Below the pieces are notes generated by a model. It made no database searches. It saw only the letters and a list, made by a program, of their open reading frames with translations, and was not told where the DNA came from. This document shows, piece after piece, positions 42,178-48,488 of a stretch of DNA of 48,488 nucleotides. A program made the position numbers and the translations under genes. Numbering within the stretch: the first letter of the stretch is position 1; every line of letters begins with the position of its first letter. Source of the DNA: Gemmatimonadota bacterium (GTDB taxonomy: Bacteria > Gemmatimonadota > Gemmatimonadetes > Palauibacterales > Palauibacteraceae); NCBI GenBank assembly GCA_029262175.1, contig JAJCZV010000054.1:1-48488 (forward strand). Reading direction: 5' to 3'.

Positions 42178-42370
42178 ATCGCTCCTCCGTGGGATCCCGG
42201 CCGAGCGTATACGATGAACCGCCCGGATCGCGGCGTCGAGGGGTAGGGGGGCTTCCCATCGTTGCCGTTTGCCGTGGCCGCGCTCTCGCGTCCATTTTGA
42301 ACTCGGCCAACCGCTTCGCGTGCGTCTCGCTTGGCGGGTGCTGAATACTCTTTCCCAGGGTTTCAAAGCG

Positions 42371-44335
42371 ATGATACGAACACGGTTTCGGTCTCTCGGG
42401 TTGGTCGCGCTTCTCATATTCGCCGCCTCGGCAACTGCCCAGACGTCGTCCGCCGCCGATCAATGGCGCTTCTGGGGTTCCGACGCCGGGTCCACGCGAT
42501 ATGCGCCACACGATCAGATCACGGCTGCAAACTTCGAGGATCTGGAAGTCGCCTGGACATGGCGCGGCGACAACTTCAGCCACGACGGGGCCGACCCGCT
42601 TCTCCGCGCGACGCCGATCTACGCAAACGGAACGCTGTACAGCGTCGCTGGATCGCGCCGCACGGTCGTAGCGATGGATCCCGCCACGGGAGAGACGCTT
42701 TGGACCTGGCGTGAGGCGCCCACGGAGCGCTGGGAAAAGTCGATGCGGAAGAACTATGGCAAGGGCGTGGGCTACGACCTGGTCGACGGGCAGGGCCGCA
42801 TCTACGTCATCACACCCGCGTTCTTCCTGCACGCCCTCGACGCCGAGACGGGTCGCCCGATCGAGAGCTTCGGTGAGGGCGGAACGGTCGATCTCCTCGA
42901 TGACCTTGGCGAAGGGCCGCACGATCGAGACTCCGGGTTCCCGGATGACGTCGGGTACATCACGAACTCATCGCCCCCGATGATCGTCAACGGCGTCATC
43001 ATCGTCGGGAATTCGCACGAGCAGGGCTATTACCAGACGAGGCAGGAGAACGTCCCGGGGAACGTCCTGGCGTACGACACGAAGACCGGCGAACACCTGT
43101 GGCGCTTCAACGTGATCCCACAGCCGGGTGAGTTCGGGCACGACACCTGGCTCACCGATGCATGGGAATACACGGGCAACGTGTCGGCATGGGCCCCCAT
43201 GTCGGCCGATCCCGAACTCGGGCTCGTCTACGTCGTGACCGATCCTCCCACCATCGATTTCTTCGGTGGATTTCACGCGGGGGACAACTTGTTCTCGACC
43301 AGCGTGATCGCGATCGACGTCGCGACCGGCGAGCGCCGGTGGCACTTCCAGTTTGTGCACCACGACATCTGGAACTACGACACGCCGACCGCTCCGAACC
43401 TGCTCGACGTGACGATCGATGGTCGACCGACTCCCGTGCTGGCTCAAGCGACGAAGCAGGGCTTTCTGTATGTGCTCAATCGCGAGACGGGCGAGCCGGT
43501 CTGGCCCATCGAAGAGCGTCCGGTACCGCCCTCCGACGTCGAAGGAGAGTGGAGTTCGCCGACACAGCCGTTCCCGACCAAGCCCGCCCCGTTCGAGATG
43601 CAGGGCATCACCGAAGACGATCTGATCGATTTCACTCCGGCGCTCAAGCAGCAGGCGCTCGAGATCGTGTCGGAGTTTCGGTTGGGGCCGTTGTTCAACC
43701 CGCCGGCGATCGAGGGCGGTCCCGCGGGGCAGGCATCGATCCACTGCCCAGGCTCGAACGGCGGGGCCAACATCCCCGGTGGGGCGGCGGCGGACCCGGA
43801 GACGGGCATCGTGTACGTGGCCTCCACCAAGGCGTGCAGCGCGCCGCGCCTCGTACCCGGCACGGACGTCGACCCGAACTCGAACGTGTCGTGGGTGAGT
43901 GTCGGGCCCGGCGGCGTGCGGGGTCCCGAAGGGTTGCCGCTCCTGAAGCCGCCCTATGGCACGATCACGGCGATCGACCTCAAGACGGGCGACCATCTGT
44001 GGCAGATTCCAAACGGCGATACGCCCGACCGCATCACCAACCACGCCGCGCTGGCCGGCGTCGATTTGCCGAACACCGGACAAGCTTCTCACGCGACCAA
44101 GCTGGTGACCAAGACGCTGCTGATGTACGGCGAGGGCAGAAGCGGCGAGCCGCGGTTTCACGCGGTGGACAAGATGACCGGTCGAGAGGTGGGTGTCGTG
44201 GATTTACCTGGCAACACCATGACCGCACCGATGACCTATATGCACGATGGGAAGCAGTACGTGGTGATGGCGGTGGGTGGTCGGGGTGAGAGCGGCGACT
44301 TTGCCGGATCGCTCGTGGCGCTTCGACTGCCTTAG
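42371..44335 (+). CDS. PQQ-dependent dehydrogenase (quinoprotein glucose/alcohol dehydrogenase family)
   Basis: 654 residues with a signal peptide (about 6-24, ending in SATAQ), so periplasmic. Eight propeller W-motifs are visible in part, for example VVAMDPATGETLWTWREAP, VLAYDTKTGEHLWRFNVIP, VIAIDVATGERRWHFQFVHHDIWNYD and ITAIDLKTGDHLWQIPNGD. FVHHDIWNYDTPTAPNL is a hallmark of the membrane-type glucose dehydrogenase and related quinoproteins. There is no membrane anchor domain and no CxxCH haem motif, so electrons leave through a separate carrier. The ATG at 42371 begins the signal peptide; the frame extends upstream to 42269 without support. Substrate (alcohol, sugar or aldehyde) is not determined. 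No pqq biosynthesis genes are in the window. Confidence 0.88.
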   Translation: MIRTRFRSLGLVALLIFAASATAQTSSAADQWRFWGSDAGSTRYAPHDQITAANFEDLEVAWTWRGDNFSHDGADPLLRATPIYANGTLYSVAGSRRTVVAMDPATGETLWTWREAPTERWEKSMRKNYGKGVGYDLVDGQGRIYVITPAFFLHALDAETGRPIESFGEGGTVDLLDDLGEGPHDRDSGFPDDVGYITNSSPPMIVNGVIIVGNSHEQGYYQTRQENVPGNVLAYDTKTGEHLWRFNVIPQPGEFGHDTWLTDAWEYTGNVSAWAPMSADPELGLVYVVTDPPTIDFFGGFHAGDNLFSTSVIAIDVATGERRWHFQFVHHDIWNYDTPTAPNLLDVTIDGRPTPVLAQATKQGFLYVLNRETGEPVWPIEERPVPPSDVEGEWSSPTQPFPTKPAPFEMQGITEDDLIDFTPALKQQALEIVSEFRLGPLFNPPAIEGGPAGQASIHCPGSNGGANIPGGAAADPETGIVYVASTKACSAPRLVPGTDVDPNSNVSWVSVGPGGVRGPEGLPLLKPPYGTITAIDLKTGDHLWQIPNGDTPDRITNHAALAGVDLPNTGQASHATKLVTKTLLMYGEGRSGEPRFHAVDKMTGREVGVVDLPGNTMTAPMTYMHDGKQYVVMAVGGRGESGDFAGSLVALRLP

Positions 44336-44358
44336 GCCGCAAACGCCGTAACAGAAAA

Positions 44359-44389
44359 AGCCCCCGGGTCCGCGTTGGATCCGGGGGCT
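44359..44389. terminator. intrinsic terminator between converging genes
   Basis: AGCCCCCGGGTCC pairs with GGATCCGGGGGCT (13 positions with one G-T wobble) around the loop GCGTT. On the minus strand the hairpin is followed by CTTTTTC, a proper T-run, so it best terminates the lectin-like gene; on the plus strand it could slow transcription from the PQQ dehydrogenase gene but lacks a T-run. Confidence 0.8.
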
Positions 44390-44413
44390 CTTCGCATCTA
44401 CGAACTACGGAAG

Positions 44414-45100
44414 CTACGGCTGAATTCGAACTCGGCCCAACGCGAGTTCCGCCTCACCGCTCGGACCATCGGTCGCGAAGCAGTAGAAGCGCCCGTCGCC
44501 GCCGGTCCCGCGCAGGTTCTCGAGGCTACAGCCGCGCGAGCCGTGCGCCGAGTTGAACGAAGACGGGTTCGCGCCGCCTCCCTGTCGGTCATGGTGTCCT
44601 ACGAGTGCGCTGCCCTCGTCGCTCGACGTCCAGTTGCTGCACGTGGTGTCATCGCCCGAGTTCGAAGCCGTACCGTCCATGTTCGATCCCGAGAGCACAT
44701 CGTGCATGTTGGGCGAGTCGCCGCGACCGTTGAGTTGGTCGCCCTTCTCGGTCAGGATCGTACCCTTGGTCAAATTGGGTCCGTTGCTGTGCAGGTGGTC
44801 GACATTGTTGGCGATCAGCGTCCCCTCGAAATTGAACCAGGGGCCGCTGCCGATGCGGTCGCGTGCGTTGACCCCGCCCGCGCCGGTGGTGCTCAGATAT
44901 GCATGCCAGGTCAACCCGCCTGCTCCGGCTGCGGCCGCCAGCGTCTCGCAATAAGCGTCCGCTCCCGCCAGGCCGCCTAGATCGGCGCCATCACCCGGAT
45001 TTGAACTCACGACGAAGAAGCTCATCTTCTCATCCTGCGCGAGTGCCGGCTGCACGCCGACAAGCGCGAGTACTGCAAAAAATCCCAGTGCTCGTTTCAT
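44414..45100 (-). CDS. secreted lectin-like protein (C-type lectin/endostatin-like fold)
   Basis: 228 residues with a signal peptide (about 1-21, ending in PALAQ). The mature chain has MSFFVVSSNPGDGADLGGLAGADAYC, VNARDRIGSGPWFN, LTEKGDQLNGRGDSPNMHD, TCSNWTSSDEGSALVGHHD and SRGCSLENLRGTGGDGRFYCF, with paired Cys. I recall proteins with this pattern annotated as lectin in Acidobacteriota-like genomes; the fold assignment is from memory of that family, not from a search. AGGAGAG precedes the ATG. A terminator closes it downstream. It may bind glycans outside the cell or at the surface. It has no clear link to the NHL gene upstream other than direction. Confidence 0.65.
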   Translation of the reverse strand: MKRALGFFAVLALVGVQPALAQDEKMSFFVVSSNPGDGADLGGLAGADAYCETLAAAAGAGGLTWHAYLSTTGAGGVNARDRIGSGPWFNFEGTLIANNVDHLHSNGPNLTKGTILTEKGDQLNGRGDSPNMHDVLSGSNMDGTASNSGDDTTCSNWTSSDEGSALVGHHDRQGGGANPSSFNSAHGSRGCSLENLRGTGGDGRFYCFATDGPSGEAELALGRVRIQP

Positions 45101-45170
45101 CCTGCTCTCCTGTCTCGATTGCTTGTGATCGATTCGTGTAGACTGCGATTGCTGGAAAGGTTCGTGACGA

Positions 45171-46211
45171 TCATCCGCCCTCCGCCGCGCGCTTCATGTA
45201 CTTCCGCATCTGGCGGGGACCAACCTCCGCGCCGTAGAGATTGCCATGCCGGTCGACCGCGATCCCCTCCGCCCCACTCGTCCCGGAGTTGTCCTGATCC
45301 GGTTCAGGGTCGGGAATGAACCCGGTAACCCAACCCGTCGAGGCGTCTCCGATATAAATCCCTCGGAGCCATCCTTTGTTGCGCCGGGCGTTCGACTCCG
45401 AGTCGGTCGAGTAGAGAACATCGTTTTCGTCGATGAAGATTCCGCTCGGTCGACCGAACTGATGCCAGGTCTCCAAGTGATTTCCCTCTTGGTCGAAAAT
45501 CTGGATTCGACTGTTTGCCCGGTCCCCGACAAACAGCCGTCCCTGCGAGTCCAGGGCGAGCGCATGCGGATCGCGAAACTCGCCGTTTGCCGTCCCCGTG
45601 GATCCCCACTCCATGAGGAAACGACCGTCGGATGCGAATTTGACGATCCGATTGTTGCCCGTCGCGTCGTGTCCGTCCGCCACGAAGATGCTTCCGTCCG
45701 GTGCGACGAGGACGTCCGAAGGTTTTGCGAACGTATCGCGTCCGCTGCCCGAAACGCCGCGCTGACCCAATGTCATCAAGAGTTCGCCTTCGGGACTGAA
45801 TTTGTAGACGACATGACCCCAGCCCTCTGGCACGGCGGCAAAGCCCGTGGCGTCGGCGACCCAGACGTTTCCGTCGTCGTCGACAAACATCCCGTGCGGC
45901 CAAGCGATGAGTCCCGCACCAAAACTCCTCACCACGTTGCCTTCCAGATCGAATAGCACGATCGGATCCGCGTCGCTCTCGACGCAAACGTTGGCGCCGC
46001 ATCGCTCTCCAACCCAGATGTGCTCCCCGTCCGGCGTCGGATACGTAGCGCTCGTCGAACCCCACGCCCGTCCGCCGGGCAGCGTTCCCCAGCCATCGAC
46101 CGCTCGGTACGGATTGGGGGCGGATAGCTGCGCGCTCGTGGGCTCGATGTCCAGTCCGAGCCCGAGGACCGCAGCCAGAATCGAAAGGCCGGCTCGACGT
46201 GCGTGCGACAT
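45171..46211 (-). CDS. secreted NHL-repeat beta-propeller protein, paralogue of the one at 41158-42177
   Basis: 346 residues with a signal peptide (ending about residue 28 in PTSAQ). The blade set closely follows its paralogue: APNPYRAVDGWGTLPGGRAWGS, WPHGMFVDDDGNVWVADATG, KPSDVLVAPDGSIFVADGHD, DPHALALDSQGRLFVGDRAN and GIAVDRHGNLYGAEVGP. The two differ in signal peptides and in a loop after the third blade region. The gene is followed by the lectin-like gene after 70 bases on the same strand, so they may share a transcript. Function is unknown; a sensor or binding propeller in the periplasm is the general expectation. Confidence 0.8.
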   Translation of the reverse strand: MSHARRAGLSILAAVLGLGLDIEPTSAQLSAPNPYRAVDGWGTLPGGRAWGSTSATYPTPDGEHIWVGERCGANVCVESDADPIVLFDLEGNVVRSFGAGLIAWPHGMFVDDDGNVWVADATGFAAVPEGWGHVVYKFSPEGELLMTLGQRGVSGSGRDTFAKPSDVLVAPDGSIFVADGHDATGNNRIVKFASDGRFLMEWGSTGTANGEFRDPHALALDSQGRLFVGDRANSRIQIFDQEGNHLETWHQFGRPSGIFIDENDVLYSTDSESNARRNKGWLRGIYIGDASTGWVTGFIPDPEPDQDNSGTSGAEGIAVDRHGNLYGAEVGPRQMRKYMKRAAEGG

Positions 46212-46301
46212 TTACGGTCAGCTCCTTTGGGAAGGGTTCAACAATGACAGAAGCTAGGGACTCGAACTCTACCGGCGACAGTCGTGGTCGACTGGCTGGC
46301 C

Positions 46302-47663
46302 TCAGGGTGCCGGCGGGGCCTCGGCCTCTGCGGACCCGCCTCCGAAGCGCTCGCCGACCCAACGATGAAGGCCCCCGAGCCCCCACAGCGCGCCAAGGAC
46401 GATGAGTCCGAGCATGATCCATCGAAGAAGCACGGCCGCCAGAGCCGCGGTCATGACCGGAACTGTGAAATCGTACTGGAGGAGTTCGCCGCCTCTGCCG
46501 AGGAACCAGTGCCACCCGGTGTGCGCGAGCAATGCCGAAAGTACGATCACGCCCATGACTTCGGGCAGCCACTTACGGAAGACCAGCACGAGGATCGGGA
46601 CCGCCACCGTGAGCACGAAGAGTTGACCGAGCTCCACGCCGAGATTGAACGACACGAGAGACGTGAGCAGATGCGCACCTGCAAACTGGAGCGACTCCGA
46701 CAGTGCGAACGAGAACCCAAAGCCGTGCACGAGGCCAAATCCGAACGCGATCATCCACCGCCGGTGCAGCTTCGCGCCGATGATGTTCTCGAACGCCATG
46801 TACACGATCGAGAGGGCGATGAGGGTCTCGATAAGTGGGGGGAACCACAGCGTATTGGGTGCAAGGCCAAGCGCTGCAGCGACCAGCGTGATCGAGTGCG
46901 CGATCGTAAACGATGTGACGATCGGGACGAGGGTCCAAAAGCGCCTGATGGGCACGATCAGGCAAAACAGGAAGAGCAGATGATCGATGCCGTCGAGGAT
47001 GTGCTCAAAGCCGAGCGCAACAAAGCGGAATGCGGCCTGGTGCCAGCGGGGATCGAGACGGACCAGACCGGGGTGGCCGGTGAACTGGAAGGCGCGCTCG
47101 GCTCCGCCGGGCGGGAGGAAGCGGAGCACCGTCACCGTGCGGATCCCGAGGTGCGCCAGGCCCGATTCGATCGAGAACTCGGATTCCTCGGAATCGATCC
47201 CCCATTCGAGCAGCACGTCGAGCATCGCCTGCTGGATGGGCAGCCCGATGTTGTTCGGGAGCGGGGCCGCACGGGCGTTTGCTAGAGCAGTCTCGTAGCT
47301 ACGGAACGCTCGGTCGCCGGGGATCGCGACCCTCACTGCCGACACGGTCGGGCGGTCCAGTGCGATGCCGTTCTCGAACATCTTCACATACTCCGCCACC
47401 CAGAGTCCGGCCGCCTCGCGGAGGAGTCCTTCCGCCTCGGCGATCTCCAGATACCCAGGGTCCCGAACCGGGAAATCGTAGTCCCGAAGCGAGCTAACGG
47501 GCACCCTGACCAGCATCCGGAGCCTGTCCGCCTCGGCCTTCACGAACGCCTGGACCGTGACGTCCGCGGGGATCTCGTGCGCTTCTCCGGACCAAGTGGG
47601 CAGAAGGAGGATCAGGCCAACGACGAGGACAGAAGCTCGTCGCGTTCGATTCGAATTGGACAT
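46302..47663 (-). CDS. HupE/UreJ family membrane protein
   Basis: 453 residues. After a signal peptide (about 10-28, ending in GEAHE) comes a soluble region of about 180 residues, then seven or so membrane helices. Conserved marks of the family are FEHILDGIDHLLFL, FTIAHSITL, ETLIALSIVYMAFENI and FGLVHGFGFSFAL, with several His suited to metal binding. HupE/UreJ proteins are linked to nickel or cobalt uptake; here no hydrogenase or urease genes are visible, so the metal is uncertain. The stand-alone gene is divergent from the last propeller gene and 90 bases upstream of the NHL paralogue. Confidence 0.83.
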   Translation of the reverse strand: MSNSNRTRRASVLVVGLILLLPTWSGEAHEIPADVTVQAFVKAEADRLRMLVRVPVSSLRDYDFPVRDPGYLEIAEAEGLLREAAGLWVAEYVKMFENGIALDRPTVSAVRVAIPGDRAFRSYETALANARAAPLPNNIGLPIQQAMLDVLLEWGIDSEESEFSIESGLAHLGIRTVTVLRFLPPGGAERAFQFTGHPGLVRLDPRWHQAAFRFVALGFEHILDGIDHLLFLFCLIVPIRRFWTLVPIVTSFTIAHSITLVAAALGLAPNTLWFPPLIETLIALSIVYMAFENIIGAKLHRRWMIAFGFGLVHGFGFSFALSESLQFAGAHLLTSLVSFNLGVELGQLFVLTVAVPILVLVFRKWLPEVMGVIVLSALLAHTGWHWFLGRGGELLQYDFTVPVMTAALAAVLLRWIMLGLIVLGALWGLGGLHRWVGERFGGGSAEAEAPPAP

Positions 47664-47774
47664 GCGGGCGAAGCTATCGGCGGATTCGAGGATCCTACAA
47701 GAGCAGCTTCGCTGAGCTCCTTTGCGGTCCGAGGCGCCGTCGGCCGGGACTCGAGGTCGGATGAAGGATTCGCA

Positions 47775-47803
47775 TTGCCGATTCGAGTCGCGGTGGGTAC
47801 GCT
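47775..47803 (+). promoter_or_regulatory. possible promoter for the last propeller gene
   Basis: TTGCCG (47775-47780) and TACGCT (47798-47803) are separated by 17 bases and lie 35 bases before the ATG at 47839. The match to consensus is moderate in a high-GC background, so this is a weak call. Confidence 0.3.
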
Positions 47804-47838
47804 ACCCGTCCGCCCCATCTTTCTGAGCACGGAGACCG

Positions 47839-48488
47839 ATGATGCAGAAGCGTACCTTGGTGATCGGCGCAGTCCTGGCAGCTGGAATCGCCGCGCTGGC
47901 CTGCGCCTCCGAGGCGATTGACGCCCGGCCGTCGAGCGCGCAAGACGCGGACTACACCGCGGCGGGCCTCGCGCCCCTGTTCGAGGTCGATCCCTTCTGG
48001 CCGAAGCCGCTACCGAACCACTGGATCATGGGCGCGACGATCGGCGTCGATGTCGACTCGCGTGACCATGTGTGGATCGTCCAACGGAACACCGACGATC
48101 AGTTCGCGCTCAACACCGAGCTCGGAGCGGACCAGGAGCCGAAGATCAGCGACTGCTGCTCCGCTGCGCCCCCCGTGCTCGAGTTCGATCCGGACGGGAA
48201 CCTGATCAACTCGTGGGGTGGCCCCGGGACCGAGACGGGCGACTACAAGTGGCCCGGATCGAACCACGGCATCACCATCGACCACATGGATAACGTGTGG
48301 ATCGGGGGCAACGGTGCGACGGACGCCGGCAACGACCGCCACGTCCTAAAAATGTCGCGGGACGGGACGTTCCTCGCCCAATACGGATCGCCGGGCGAGG
48401 AGTACGACTCCAACTCGATGGACACCTTCGGCCGAGTCGCCAAAATCTTCGTGGATCCGACCGACAATGAGGCCTATCTTGCGGACGG
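47839..48488 (+). CDS. secreted NHL/propeller protein, 5' part only (runs off the window)
   Basis: 216 residues are readable before the window ends; no stop is reached. ATGATG at 47839/47842 gives two adjacent starts, with GGAG upstream. The N-terminus is a signal peptide (LVIGAVLAAGIAALACASEA), possibly a lipoprotein because of the ALAC sequence, although the lipobox is not standard. The mature part opens with FEVDPFWPKPLPNHWIMG, then blade motifs GVDVDSRDHVWIVQRN, PGSNHGITIDHMDNVWIGG and DRHVLKMSRDGTFLAQYG, as in secreted peptidyl-alpha-hydroxyglycine lyase-like propellers from environmental bacteria. A CC pair (ISDCCSAAP) is conserved in ones I recall. Function is unknown. Confidence 0.75.
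   Translation, partial: MMQKRTLVIGAVLAAGIAALACASEAIDARPSSAQDADYTAAGLAPLFEVDPFWPKPLPNHWIMGATIGVDVDSRDHVWIVQRNTDDQFALNTELGADQEPKISDCCSAAPPVLEFDPDGNLINSWGGPGTETGDYKWPGSNHGITIDHMDNVWIGGNGATDAGNDRHVLKMSRDGTFLAQYGSPGEEYDSNSMDTFGRVAKIFVDPTDNEAYLAD

Noticed and set aside
42206..42213. CGTATACG as a promoter or operator upstream of the NHL gene.
   Set aside because: An eight-base palindrome with no matching -35 at the right distance on either strand.

Overview
The window is about 48.5 kb of high-GC DNA, densely coded, from a Gram-negative, aerobic bacterium. The evidence for that is many Sec, Tat and lipoprotein signals, several predicted outer-membrane beta-barrels, periplasmic c-type cytochromes and quinoproteins, and a P450. 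The mix of secreted NHL propellers, lectin-like secreted proteins, DUF3943-type barrels and serine hydrolases resembles uncultured environmental lineages such as Gemmatimonadota, Acidobacteriota or Myxococcota. There is no rRNA, tRNA or ribosomal protein in the window, so this placement is an impression only. I saw no insertion sequence, phage gene, CRISPR array or stretch over 300 bases without a gene.

Layout. 1-4.1 kb: a secreted esterase divergent from a two-subunit molybdenum hydroxylase (isoquinoline oxidoreductase type) with a NIPSNAP protein. 4.1-9.4 kb: a TetR regulator divergent from a membrane-anchored serine hydrolase across what looks like a shared leaderless promoter/operator, then a secreted tandem-duplicated protein and a split ThDP decarboxylase. 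9.4-18.3 kb: a tight nine-gene minus-strand operon (MarR, aldehyde dehydrogenase, glutamine-synthetase-like ligase, P450, acetoacetate-decarboxylase-family protein, FAH-family protein, extradiol dioxygenase, C26 glutamine amidotransferase, metallo-beta-lactamase-fold hydrolase), divergent from an APC permease. 20-24.7 kb: a repeat lipoprotein, a cupredoxin-like protein, a cytochrome c/beta-barrel fusion and a class III aminotransferase. 24.9-31.2 kb: outer-membrane and envelope proteins, a cupin and a polysaccharide deacetylase. 31.2-42.2 kb: a complete quinohemoprotein amine dehydrogenase (QHNDH) locus in the order NHL propeller, qhpG, A, D, C, B, F, E, followed by a duplicated membrane protein. 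42.4-48.5 kb: a PQQ dehydrogenase, a lectin-like protein, a second NHL propeller, a HupE/UreJ protein and the 5' part of a third propeller protein.

How it fits together. The common theme is oxidation of amines and N-containing or aromatic compounds. QHNDH deaminates primary amines in the periplasm; its gamma subunit here keeps every cross-linking residue at the known spacing. The 9.4-20 kb block combines the logic of gamma-glutamylation pathways (ligase, gamma-glutamyl hydrolase, aldehyde dehydrogenase, APC importer) with P450 hydroxylation and meta ring cleavage. I propose it is a catabolic system for an aromatic or arylalkyl amine, analogous to the aniline pathway but with a P450 in place of the Rieske dioxygenase. 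This is the best candidate for an undescribed system in the window. The substrate is inference; the enzyme families are read directly from motifs.
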